Assembly (NCBI RefSeq): GCF_027924905.1
Contig: NZ_AP027055.1
Span: 806,001-870,000, forward strand
Source of the DNA: Limnohabitans sp. INBF002
GTDB taxonomy: Bacteria; Pseudomonadota; Gammaproteobacteria; Burkholderiales; Burkholderiaceae_C
DNA: 64,000 nucleotides
Reading direction: 5' to 3'
Part shown: positions 34,406 to 42,526 of the stretch, piece after piece
Numbering within the stretch: the first letter of the stretch is position 1
Layout of the letters: each line of letters opens with the position of its first letter
Notes under the pieces: model-generated
What the model saw: only the letters and a program-made list of their open reading frames with translations
Database searches by the model: none
Told to the model about the DNA's origin: nothing
Made by a program: the position numbers and the translations under genes

Positions 34406-35158
34406 ATGGGTAAATTAAAAAACAAAGTGGCCATCGTGACAGGGGCCGGCGGCGGCTTCGGTGAAGGCATTGCTGAGCTTTACGTGAAAGAGGGCGCCAA
34501 AGTCATCGTGGCGGACATTCGCGGTGATGCCGCGAAGGCCGTGGCTGACAAATTGGGAGCCTCTGCGAGTGCCTTCACCTGCGACGTTTCCAACGCAGAC
34601 AGTGTGAAAGCGCTGGTGGCGTACACGGTGCAAACATTTGGTATTCCCGACATCGTGGTGAACAACGCCGGCGTGACGCATTTGAACAAGCCGATGCTTG
34701 AAGTCACGGAAGCTGAGTTTGACCGTGTGTACGACATCAACGTGAAATCAATTTTCCATATGGCGCATGCCGCTGTGCCGCAAATGCGCAAGAACGGTGG
34801 CGGCGTCATTTTGAACGTCGGTTCGGTGGCGGGTATCCGTCCGCGTCCAGGCCTGACTTGGTACAACGGCTCTAAGGCCGCGGTGAACATCATTTCAAAG
34901 TCGATGGCTGTTGAACTGGGCCCAGAAAAAATTCGTGTCAATGCGATCTGCCCCGTCATGGGTGAGACCGGCATGTTCACGCAATTCATGGGTATGCCAG
35001 ACACGCCAGAAAACAGAGCCAAATTTTTGGGCTCTATTCCATTGGGTCGTTTCTCGTTGCCAAGCGATGTGGCGGCGGCAGCGCTCTTCTTGGCAAGTCC
35101 AGAAGCAGAGTTTTTTACAGGCGTTGAGTTGCCTGTGGATGGTGGTCGGACTGTGTAA
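34406..35158 (+). CDS. short-chain dehydrogenase/reductase
   Basis: 250 residues, classical SDR. The cofactor motif is VTGAGGGFGEGIA, NNAG is at NNAGVTHLN, and the catalytic Ser-Tyr-Lys are in LNVGSVAG and WYNGSKAAV. The C-terminus ends FFTGVELPVDGGRTV as in FabG-like SDRs. Third oxidoreductase of the island; alcohol or 3-hydroxyacyl substrate unknown. It ends 37 bases before livK, whose ribosome site AAAGGAGAT is strong. Confidence 0.92.
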   Translation: MGKLKNKVAIVTGAGGGFGEGIAELYVKEGAKVIVADIRGDAAKAVADKLGASASAFTCDVSNADSVKALVAYTVQTFGIPDIVVNNAGVTHLNKPMLEVTEAEFDRVYDINVKSIFHMAHAAVPQMRKNGGGVILNVGSVAGIRPRPGLTWYNGSKAAVNIISKSMAVELGPEKIRVNAICPVMGETGMFTQFMGMPDTPENRAKFLGSIPLGRFSLPSDVAAAALFLASPEAEFFTGVELPVDGGRTV

Positions 35159-35195
35159 TTTGGGTTAGTGGTTCATTCATAAAAGGAGATAAATC

Positions 35196-36497
35196 ATGAA
35201 GATGAAAATTGCGAAAAAAGCAACGGTGCTGTTGAGTGCCTTGATGTTGTCTGGATTGACTTTTGCGCAGCAAAAGCCAGCCGAGATCAAAGTGGGCATT
35301 ACGACGTTCTTGTCGGGCCCTGCCTCTGTGTTTGGTGTGCCCGCAAAGGCGGCTGCTGAGCTCATGATCGATGACATCAATGCCAAGGGTGGCATTGCCG
35401 GCGTGAAGATTTCACCAGTCTTTATTGATGAAGGTTTGGGTGGCGACAAGCTCTTGTCCGAATACCGCCGCGTGGTGCAAGACCAAGGTGTGCGCACCAT
35501 GTTCTCGGCCATCTCCAGTGGCAACTGCAACATCGTTGCACCCGTTGCGGAAGACTTGAAAGTTCTGAACGTGATGTGGGACTGCGGCACTGAGAAGCTT
35601 CTGGAAGAAAAGAAGTTCCGCTACGTCGTGCGTACGCAAGCGAATGCCACCACAGAAATGGTGGCCACGGTTGTTTACTTGCTCAAGACCAACCCTAACT
35701 TCAAGACCATCGCCGTGGTCAACCAAGACTACGCTTGGGGTCGTGACTCTTGGGAAATTTTCCGCAACACGTTGATGGCACTGAAGCCTGATGTCAAGGT
35801 TGTGGGCGAGTTCTTCCCGAAATTCGGTGCGGCTGATTTCTCGACGGAAGTCTCACGTTTGTCGGCGCTCAAGCCCGATGTCATCTTGTCTACCTCTTGG
35901 GGCGGTGACCTTGACACCTTCGTTCGTCAATCGGCACAGCGTGGCTTGTTCAAGCAATCGAAGTTTGTGTTGCCTTTGGCCGAGAGTTCGTTGGAGCGTT
36001 TGGGTACCACGTTGCCTGATGGCGTGATCGTGGGCGCACGTGGTGACCACTACTTCTTGCATCCAGAAACCAAAGACGATGCAAGCCATAAGCAATTTGT
36101 GCAGAAGTTCAAAGCCAAAACTGACACATACCCCATCTACTCCGTGTATCACATGGTTCAAGCCATCACAGGCTTGAAGGCAGGCTACGAGCAAGCCATG
36201 AAAACCAACGGCGGAAAATGGCCCAGCACAGAAGAAGTGGCCGATGCCATGCACACCATTGAGTTCAAAGGCTACGGTCGTCCTGTCAAGATGCGTGCGG
36301 ATGGTCAAGGCTTGGAAGATCAACTGTTGGGCGTGACCAAGAAGACCGCCAAATATCCCTTCCCAGTGATGGATCAGATGATGATCATTCCTGCGGATAC
36401 CGCCACGACACCTGTGGGTCAGAAGTCACCTGAGTGGGTCAAGACAATCAAGACTGATTTGTTGGACCAAAAACTCAAGACTTACTCGGCGAACTAA
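35196..36497 (+). CDS. ABC transporter substrate-binding protein, LivK type
   Basis: 433 residues with a signal peptide (MKMKIAKKATVLLSALMLSG, cleaved near LTFA-QQ). EIKVGITTFLSGPASVFGVPAK is the start of the HAAT receptor domain; NQDYAWGRDSW and ILSTSWGGDLDTFVRQS line the ligand cleft. It is longer than typical LivK (~370). It presumably feeds LivHMGF encoded upstream. The dehydrogenase genes between permease and receptor suggest that uptake and oxidation act on the same compound. Confidence 0.92.
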   Translation: MKMKIAKKATVLLSALMLSGLTFAQQKPAEIKVGITTFLSGPASVFGVPAKAAAELMIDDINAKGGIAGVKISPVFIDEGLGGDKLLSEYRRVVQDQGVRTMFSAISSGNCNIVAPVAEDLKVLNVMWDCGTEKLLEEKKFRYVVRTQANATTEMVATVVYLLKTNPNFKTIAVVNQDYAWGRDSWEIFRNTLMALKPDVKVVGEFFPKFGAADFSTEVSRLSALKPDVILSTSWGGDLDTFVRQSAQRGLFKQSKFVLPLAESSLERLGTTLPDGVIVGARGDHYFLHPETKDDASHKQFVQKFKAKTDTYPIYSVYHMVQAITGLKAGYEQAMKTNGGKWPSTEEVADAMHTIEFKGYGRPVKMRADGQGLEDQLLGVTKKTAKYPFPVMDQMMIIPADTATTPVGQKSPEWVKTIKTDLLDQKLKTYSAN

Positions 36498-36521
36498 GCC
36501 AAAGCACGAAAGGTAATTGTT

Positions 36522-37649
36522 ATGAAAATCAGAGCGGCAGTTCTTAACAGCGTGGGTGCGAGTTCTCCTTTTGTGGAGTCAAAGCCTTTGTCCATTGAAG
36601 AGTTGGATCTTCGCGATCCAGGTCCCGGCGAAGTGCTGATCAAGCTCAAAGCTGCGGGGCTCTGTCACTCTGATTTGTCTGTGATTACCGGTGTGAGGCC
36701 TAGGCCCACGCCCATGGCTTTGGGCCACGAAGCCTCCGGTGAGGTGGTGGGATTGGGTGCGGGCGTTCTCGACTTGAAAGTTGGTGATCTTGTTGCGCTC
36801 GTCTTTGTGCCGAGTTGTGGCCACTGCATGATGTGCATGGAAGGCCGTCCTGCTTTGTGTGAGCCAGGTGCCAAAGCCAACACCGAAGGCACGCTGCTCA
36901 GTGGCGCGCGTAGGCTGTATGGGTTTGGTGGCAAGCCCATTCATCACCATGTGGGCGTTTCTGCATTTGCTGACCATGCGGTTGTTTCACGCAGATCATG
37001 CGTGAAGATTGAAGCCGACATTGATCCGGTTGAGGCTGCATTGTTTGGCTGCGCTGTGTTGACGGGTATGGGCGCTGTGGTGAACACGGCTGGTGTGAAG
37101 GCTGGCAACTCGACGGCTGTTGTTGGCTTAGGCGGCGTTGGTTTTTGTGCCGTTTTAGGCGCGTTGGCTTCTGGTGCGCGCCATGTGATTGCTGTGGATC
37201 TGCATGAAAGCAAATTGAACCAAGCGTTGAGCCTGGGCGCCACCGCTGCATTCAATGCCAAAGATCCTGATTTGTTGAAAAAAATCCAAGAGCTCACCAA
37301 AGGCGGCGTTGATTTCGCCTTTGAGTTTGCAGGCTCTGTGCATGCCATGGAGTCCGCTTACCGGATGACACGACGTGGTGGAACCACTGTCACGGCAAGC
37401 CTGCCGCCTCCGGGCGATACCTGGGGTTTGCAGCATGTAAACTTGGTCGCAGAAGAGCGAACCGTCAAAGGTAGCTATGTGGGTTCTTGCATCCCCGAGC
37501 GAGACATTCCTCGCTATGTAGACCTCTACTTGGCAGGAAAACTTCCCATCGATAAGTTAATGGGTGAGCGACTGACCCTTGAGCAGATCAACTATGGTTT
37601 TGATCGATTGAGTACGGGTGAGGCGATGAGAGATTTGATTGTCTTTTGA
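36522..37649 (+). CDS. zinc-dependent alcohol dehydrogenase (MDR superfamily)
   Basis: 375 residues. Catalytic zinc ligands are in GLCHSDL and GHEASGEV. The structural zinc lobe has four cysteines in CGHCMMCMEGRPALC. The Rossmann fold motif is VVGLGGVGFCAVLGAL with Asp in AVDLHESKL, favouring NAD. The length and lobe are those of class III-like alcohol dehydrogenases that act on long or bulky primary alcohols. Last enzyme gene of the island before the regulator. Confidence 0.93.
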   Translation: MKIRAAVLNSVGASSPFVESKPLSIEELDLRDPGPGEVLIKLKAAGLCHSDLSVITGVRPRPTPMALGHEASGEVVGLGAGVLDLKVGDLVALVFVPSCGHCMMCMEGRPALCEPGAKANTEGTLLSGARRLYGFGGKPIHHHVGVSAFADHAVVSRRSCVKIEADIDPVEAALFGCAVLTGMGAVVNTAGVKAGNSTAVVGLGGVGFCAVLGALASGARHVIAVDLHESKLNQALSLGATAAFNAKDPDLLKKIQELTKGGVDFAFEFAGSVHAMESAYRMTRRGGTTVTASLPPPGDTWGLQHVNLVAEERTVKGSYVGSCIPERDIPRYVDLYLAGKLPIDKLMGERLTLEQINYGFDRLSTGEAMRDLIVF

Positions 37650-37731
37650 TGCTGCATTGCACTTGATCGTGGGCCTGGCTTGCGTGTCTGTATTGGGTTG
37701 AGCCGACGCCTGATACAGGTACATAAAAGTC

Positions 37732-38631
37732 ATGCTTCCAGATAATGATTCATTAGCGTTGTTTGTGAAAGCTGCCGAGTGTGGCAGCCTCACCAAAGCA
37801 GCCGAGGTCTCGCACATGAGTCTTGGCGCTGCGAGCCGCCGCATCGCGTTGCTTGAGCACAAATTCAAAACCATTCTTTTTGAGCGCACCTCCAAAGGCA
37901 TTCACCTCACACCCGCAGGGGCTGCGCTGGTGCACTATGCCAAAGACCTGTTGGTCGACCTCAACAAAATGCAATCGGAAATGAGCGCATTCGAGGCGGG
38001 CAACAAAGGCGTGCTGCGCGTTTTGGCATCGACATCGTCCATGGCGCAATGCTTGCCAGAAGACTTGGCGCTTTTTTCAAAAGCCCACCCGGATTACAAG
38101 CTGATTGTTCACGAGGCGTGGAGCAACGAGATCACGCAGTCCATTCTTGCGGCCGAAGCCGATGTGGGCATCATCATGAAAGGTGCGTTCACGGCGGGCT
38201 TGGAGGTGTTTGACTATCGGACCGATCACCTAGCCGCACTGTTTCGCAGCGACCATCCTTTGGCTCACAAAGACAACTTCAGTTTCAGTGATGTGCTTGA
38301 CTACGACCTCATCGGGCTGGAGGGCAGCGCCAACTTGATGAAGCTCTTGACGATGGAGGCGACCAATCTAGGCAAGACGATGAAGCTGCGCGTTGAAGTG
38401 CGAAGCTTTGAAGCTGTTTTAAAAATGGTTCAGTCTGGGCTAGGCGTTGGCTTGCTGCCCAAAGATGTGGGTTTGTCCAAGGCCGCGAGTGGTGATGTGG
38501 TGTGCCGCCCCTTGCCCGAACCTTGGGCTGTGCGACAAATGCTGATTTGTACGCGTCAGGGGCAATCTAAAAATCTTGCCCTGACGAATTTCTTGTCAAC
38601 TTTATTGGGCAGTATTCCCAAAGCAGCTTGA
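37732..38631 (+). CDS. LysR-family transcriptional regulator
   Basis: 299 residues. The N-terminal winged helix reads FVKAAECGSLTKAAEVSHMS then SRRIALLEHKF, and a LysR effector domain follows (VLRVLASTSSMAQCLPEDL). It is not divergent but lies 82 bases downstream of the alcohol dehydrogenase gene on the same strand. In that gap an inverted repeat CTGTAT-N19-ATACAG (37688-37718) may be its own operator. The likely target is the island promoter near 24.1 kb (inference). Confidence 0.92.
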   Translation: MLPDNDSLALFVKAAECGSLTKAAEVSHMSLGAASRRIALLEHKFKTILFERTSKGIHLTPAGAALVHYAKDLLVDLNKMQSEMSAFEAGNKGVLRVLASTSSMAQCLPEDLALFSKAHPDYKLIVHEAWSNEITQSILAAEADVGIIMKGAFTAGLEVFDYRTDHLAALFRSDHPLAHKDNFSFSDVLDYDLIGLEGSANLMKLLTMEATNLGKTMKLRVEVRSFEAVLKMVQSGLGVGLLPKDVGLSKAASGDVVCRPLPEPWAVRQMLICTRQGQSKNLALTNFLSTLLGSIPKAA

Positions 38632-38758
38632 GGTGTTTCCCTACTGTCCCCTGGTTGACAAAAACAGCCTCTTTCAGAGGGCGTGTGCGGGTTTTTAGGG
38701 GGACGAATAGGGCGCTGATGCGGCGATCATCTGCACTAATTCAGAAAGAGGAGATGAG

Positions 38759-39727
38759 ATGATAAAAATTAAAACGCTGCTGACCGCTTGTGCTTTGGCA
38801 TGTGGCTTGGCCCATGCCCAAACTTACCCAGACAAGTCCATCACCATGGTGGTGCCTTTTGCTGCAGGTGGCCCCACCGATGTGGTGGCTCGCATGATGG
38901 CCATTCCAATGGGTAAATCTTTAGGCCAACCGGTGGTGGTGGAAAACGTCAACGGTGCAGGCGGCACGATTGGTGCGACCAAGGTCGCTCGTGCAACGCC
39001 CAACGGCTACACCATCTTCTTGCACCACATGGGCATGTCGACAGCGCCTGCGCTTTACAACAAGCTCAACTTCGACCCCTTGACTGATTTCGAATACATC
39101 GGTCAAGTGCTGGATGTGCCGATGACTCTGTTGGCTCGTAAAGATATTCCTGCCAACAACTTGCAAGAGTTGATCGCGTACATCAAAGCGAATGAAAGCA
39201 AAGTGTCTTTGGCAGATGCAGGTTTGGGTGCGGTGTCTAACTTGTGCGGCTTGATGTTCAAGAGCGCGATTGGCGTGAACATCAACACCATCCCCTACAA
39301 AGGCACAGGCCCAGCCATGAACGACCTGCTGGGTGGCCAAGTGGATATCTTGTGTGACCAAACGACACAAACCGTGCCGATGATCAAAGATGGCCGTGTC
39401 AAAGTGTTCGGTGTGACCACGCTCAAGCGCTTGGCGGCATTGCCCAATGTGCCAACCTTGGACGAGCAAGGCTTGAAAGGCTTTGAAGTGAAGGTGTGGC
39501 ACGGCATGTATGCGCCCAAAGGCACGCCAGCGCCTGTGCTGAAAAAACTCAACACAGCGATGCGCTTCGCCATGGCTGATCCCACCATCAAGCAGCGATT
39601 GGCTGATTTGAGTTCAGACATTCCCTCCGCAGACAAGATGACCGCGGATGGTTTGAAAGATCACCTCAAGTTGGAAATCAACAAGTGGGGTCCCATCATC
39701 CGCAAAGCGGGTGTCTCAGCGGATTGA
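38759..39727 (+). CDS. Bug/TctC-family periplasmic solute-binding protein
   Basis: 322 residues. Signal peptide MIKIKTLLTACALACG...LAHA, then YPDKSITMVVPFAAGGPTDVVAR, the Bug family signature. The domain continues with GGTIGATKVARATPNGYT and MHHMG-like ligand loops (HHMGMSTAPA). Bug receptors bind carboxylates and amides and are hugely expanded in Burkholderiales; no tctA/tctB membrane genes are nearby. Ribosome site AGAGGAG. It could sense or bind the same acid as the LIV system (inference). Confidence 0.92.
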   Translation: MIKIKTLLTACALACGLAHAQTYPDKSITMVVPFAAGGPTDVVARMMAIPMGKSLGQPVVVENVNGAGGTIGATKVARATPNGYTIFLHHMGMSTAPALYNKLNFDPLTDFEYIGQVLDVPMTLLARKDIPANNLQELIAYIKANESKVSLADAGLGAVSNLCGLMFKSAIGVNINTIPYKGTGPAMNDLLGGQVDILCDQTTQTVPMIKDGRVKVFGVTTLKRLAALPNVPTLDEQGLKGFEVKVWHGMYAPKGTPAPVLKKLNTAMRFAMADPTIKQRLADLSSDIPSADKMTADGLKDHLKLEINKWGPIIRKAGVSAD

Positions 39728-39746
39728 TTCGCCAAGACTTGATCTC

Positions 39747-39774
39747 AAGGCCACCGTCAGGTGGCCTTTTGTGT
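39747..39774 (+). terminator. terminator after the Bug gene
   Basis: AAGGCCACC-gtca-GGTGGCCTT with a T-rich tail. The loop contains the stop codon of the convergent nth gene (39757-39759). Confidence 0.85.
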
Positions 39775-40398
39775 TTTAGGCTTGAAGCCACAAAACGCCG
39801 ACACACCACATTGCCAACACAGCGGCTTGCGCGCTTGGCACACATAACGGCCATGCAAGATGAGCCAGTGGTGTGCGTCCACCAAGTACTGCGGCGGGAT
39901 GCGCTTCATCAGTTGCATCTCCACCGCCAGCGGTGTTTTGCCTGGGGCCAAGCCCGTGCGGTTGCCCACGCGAAAGATGTGCGTGTCCACCGCCATGGTG
40001 GGTTCGCCAAAGGCCACATTCAGCACCACATTGGCCGTTTTGCGACCGACACCTGGAAGTGCTTCGAGCGCCTCACGCGTTCGCGGAATCACCCCATGGT
40101 GTTGTTCCACCAAGATGCGGCAGGTTTGCATCAGGTGCTTGGCTTTGCTGTGGTACAGGCCAATCGTCTTGATGTAGTGCTCTAGGCCATCGAGTCCTAA
40201 ATCTAAAATTTGTTGCGGCGTGTTGGCCACCGCAAACAGCTTGCGCGTGGCCTTGTTCACGCCCACATCGGTGGCTTGGGCACTCAGCAGCACAGCGGCC
40301 AATAGCTCGAACACGCTGGTATATTCCAACTCGGTATTGGGCTGCGGATTGGCTGCTTTTAGCGTCGCAAAAAAAGGCTCAATGTGCTGTGTTTTCAT
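39757..40398 (-). CDS. nth: endonuclease III
   Basis: 213-residue DNA glycosylase/AP lyase of base-excision repair that removes oxidised pyrimidines. The helix-hairpin-helix LPGVGRKTANVVLNVAFG contains the catalytic Lys, and VDTHIFRV the catalytic Asp. The C-terminal 4Fe-4S loop has the exact Cys-x6-Cys-x2-Cys-x5-Cys spacing. Start ATG 40398 (MKTQHIEPF) is preferred to a codon 21 bases upstream. It is divergent from the aminotransferase gene with only 19 bases between start codons. Confidence 0.96.
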   Translation of the reverse strand: MKTQHIEPFFATLKAANPQPNTELEYTSVFELLAAVLLSAQATDVGVNKATRKLFAVANTPQQILDLGLDGLEHYIKTIGLYHSKAKHLMQTCRILVEQHHGVIPRTREALEALPGVGRKTANVVLNVAFGEPTMAVDTHIFRVGNRTGLAPGKTPLAVEMQLMKRIPPQYLVDAHHWLILHGRYVCQARKPLCWQCGVSAFCGFKPKTQKAT

Positions 40399-40417
40399 CC
40401 GTCCATTATTCCCCACC

Positions 40418-41620
40418 ATGCACCCAACTATTCAGTACGCTGACCGCCTCAACAACGTTGAAACCTCCGCCATTCGTGAACTGTTCAAACTGCTGGGCAA
40501 GCCCGGCATCATCAGCTTTGCTGGCGGCTTTCCTGACAGCGCCATGTTTGATGTGGAAGGCATCCGCGAAGCCAGCAACCTGGCTTTGACCGAGGAGCCA
40601 GGTGCCGCCCTGCAATACGGTGCGACCGAGGGCTACAACCCATTGCGCGAACAACTCGCCGCCTTCATGGCCAGCAAAGGTGTGAAAGGCCTAGACGCGA
40701 ATGGCCTCATCGTCACCACCGGCAGCCAGCAAGCGCTGGACTTGATTGCCAAAACCTTGCTCAACCCCAATGACGTGGCCTTGGTCGAAGGCCCCACATT
40801 TTTGGCCACCATTCAGTGCTTCCGTTTGTACGGCCCGCAAGTGGTAGGCGTGCCCATCGACGCGCACGGCGTGCATGTGGACAAGCTCGAAGAAATGATC
40901 GTGCAACACAAGCCAAAGCTCGTGTACCTCATCCCCACCTTTGGCAACCCCAGCGGTGCCACGCTGAGCCTTGAGCGTCGTTTGCGCGTGTTGGAGTTGG
41001 CGGTGAAATACAAAACCGTGGTGGTCGAAGACGACCCCTATGGCGACCTGTACTTTGGCGATGCCCCGCCACCCTCGTTGCTCGCGTTGAGCGACCAAGT
41101 ACCGGGCAGCCGTGAGTGGTTGATTCACTGTGGCTCGCTTAGCAAAGTGTTGTCGCCCGGTCTGCGTGTGGGCTGGATGATTGCCCCGCCCGAGCTGTTG
41201 GCGCGCGCCACCATGTGCAAGCAGTTCAGCGACGCACACACCTCCACCTTTGCGCAAGCCACTGCTGCGCATTACCTCAAAGCAGGCCGCATGCCCGCCA
41301 CCTTGGCACATGTGCGCAGCGTGTACGCCGAGCGTGCCCAAGCCATGGGCGAAGCGCTGAAGCGCGAACTGGGCGATGCCTTGACGTTCACCCAACCACA
41401 AGGTGGTTTGTTCTTCTGGGCCAACCTCACCGGCGCAGGCGGCAAAGTGAAAGACGGCAGCGAACTGGCCAAACGCGCCATTGAAAAAGGCGTGGCTTTT
41501 GTGCCGGGGGCGCCATTCTTTGCGAACAACCCAGACACGACAGCGATTCGTTTGAGCTTTGCCACCGCTGATGTGGAGAAGATCAAAGAAGGCATTGCTC
41601 GTTTGGGTCAAGCGCTGTAA
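40418..41620 (+). CDS. PLP-dependent aminotransferase (2-aminoadipate aminotransferase-like)
   Basis: 400 residues, fold type I class I/II. ISFAGGFPDSAMF and YGATEGYNPLREQLA are typical of the LysN/MocR-related aminotransferases. The PLP Lys is in CGSLSKVLSPGLRVGW. The start ATG 40418 gives the family N-terminus (MHPTIQYADRLNNVETSAI); the open frame upstream is inside nth on the other strand. Substrate unknown: 2-aminoadipate, branched-chain or aromatic amino acids are possible. Confidence 0.9.
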   Translation: MHPTIQYADRLNNVETSAIRELFKLLGKPGIISFAGGFPDSAMFDVEGIREASNLALTEEPGAALQYGATEGYNPLREQLAAFMASKGVKGLDANGLIVTTGSQQALDLIAKTLLNPNDVALVEGPTFLATIQCFRLYGPQVVGVPIDAHGVHVDKLEEMIVQHKPKLVYLIPTFGNPSGATLSLERRLRVLELAVKYKTVVVEDDPYGDLYFGDAPPPSLLALSDQVPGSREWLIHCGSLSKVLSPGLRVGWMIAPPELLARATMCKQFSDAHTSTFAQATAAHYLKAGRMPATLAHVRSVYAERAQAMGEALKRELGDALTFTQPQGGLFFWANLTGAGGKVKDGSELAKRAIEKGVAFVPGAPFFANNPDTTAIRLSFATADVEKIKEGIARLGQAL

Positions 41621-41642
41621 ATTTTCTGGGTCAGGTTGTCAG

Positions 41643-42089
41643 ATGCATCACGACACAATTTTTCACACGGAGCGCACACTGCCGTTCTCACCGAAAGCGG
41701 TGTACAACGCATTTGCTTCGGCAGAGGTATTGGCCACTTGGTGGGGGCCAGACGGCTTCACCAACGAATTTGAAACTTTCGAATTTCAGGTGGGTGGCCG
41801 CTGGACCTTCGTGATGGTGGGGCCAGATGGCGCACGCTACCCCAACCAAAATGTGTTCACCGAGCTAGAGCCCGCATCACGCTTGGTGATTCGTCACGAC
41901 TGCCAACCCTTTTTCACGCTTAACGTGCAACTGACCCAAGTTGCAGACGGTACGCATTTGCAGTGGCAACAGGTGTTTGATGATGTGCACATCGCGCAAG
42001 CTGTCAAAGCCATTGTGGAGCCAGCCAATGAACAGAACCTCGATAGGCTGACGCGTGCCCTGACACGTACCCTTAAATTTAGGGACTAA
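41643..42089 (+). CDS. SRPBCC (AHSA1-like) domain protein
   Basis: 148 residues, START/Bet v1-like ligand-binding fold: ERTLPFSPKAVYNAFASAEVLATWWGPDGFTNEFETFEFQVGGRW is the classic AHSA1 opening (read as consecutive short blocks). The family ranges from activators of Hsp90 ATPase to lipid-binding proteins; no specific role is inferred. It is 22 bases after the aminotransferase gene and likely co-transcribed. Confidence 0.85.
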   Translation: MHHDTIFHTERTLPFSPKAVYNAFASAEVLATWWGPDGFTNEFETFEFQVGGRWTFVMVGPDGARYPNQNVFTELEPASRLVIRHDCQPFFTLNVQLTQVADGTHLQWQQVFDDVHIAQAVKAIVEPANEQNLDRLTRALTRTLKFRD

Positions 42090-42109
42090 CTCAGGACGTT
42101 GTACCAAAC

Positions 42110-42138
42110 AAAAAGGCTGCTCACTGAGCAGCCTTTTT
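42110..42138. terminator. bidirectional terminator between SRPBCC gene and gcvH
   Basis: A 13-pair perfect stem (AAAAAGGCTGCTC / GAGCAGCCTTTTT) with a three-base loop, T-run on both strands. Confidence 0.9.
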
Positions 42139-42158
42139 GTTGTGTGGCGGTGGATTGT

Positions 42159-42521
42159 TTAACCCGTGATCGTCTGATAAGCCGCAGCATCCATCAACCC
42201 ATCCAGCTCAGCTGCGTTGCTGAGCTTCACCTTGTAAAACCAGCCCGCACCCTCGGGGTCGCTGTTGGCCAGCGAGGGGTCGGCGCGCAGGGCTTCGTTG
42301 GTTTCCACAATTTCCACACTCGCGGGCATGTGCACATCGGCGGCGGCTTTGACCGACTCGACCACACCTGCCACTGTGCCTTGTTCAAATGTTTTACCGA
42401 CTTCTGCGAAGTCCACAAACACGATGTCGCCCAGCGTGTCTTGTGCGTGTTGGGTGATGCCCACCAACGCGGTATCGCCTTCGATGCGCACCCAGGTGTG
42501 TTCTGCGTGATATTTGTTCAT
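42159..42521 (-). CDS. gcvH: glycine cleavage system H protein
   Basis: 120 residues with the biotinyl/lipoyl hammerhead fold. Lys58 in VVESVKAAADV is the lipoylation site, and EHTWVRIEGDTALVGIT opens the protein. GcvH carries the aminomethyl group between P, T and L proteins. The usual partners gcvT and gcvP are not adjacent here: it follows the ETF-QO gene by five bases instead. It may serve glycine cleavage from afar or act as a lipoate carrier (inference). Confidence 0.95.
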   Translation of the reverse strand: MNKYHAEHTWVRIEGDTALVGITQHAQDTLGDIVFVDFAEVGKTFEQGTVAGVVESVKAAADVHMPASVEIVETNEALRADPSLANSDPEGAGWFYKVKLSNAAELDGLMDAAAYQTITG

Positions 42522-42526
42522 AGTCT

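Noticed and set aside
38655..38660. TTGACA as a -35 for the Bug gene
   Set aside because: No -10-like hexamer stands 16-18 bases downstream, so it is not called as a promoter.
40220..40417. Extended N-terminus for the aminotransferase
   Set aside because: The extension is antisense to nth and does not resemble the aminotransferase family, which starts near MHPTIQYADRL.
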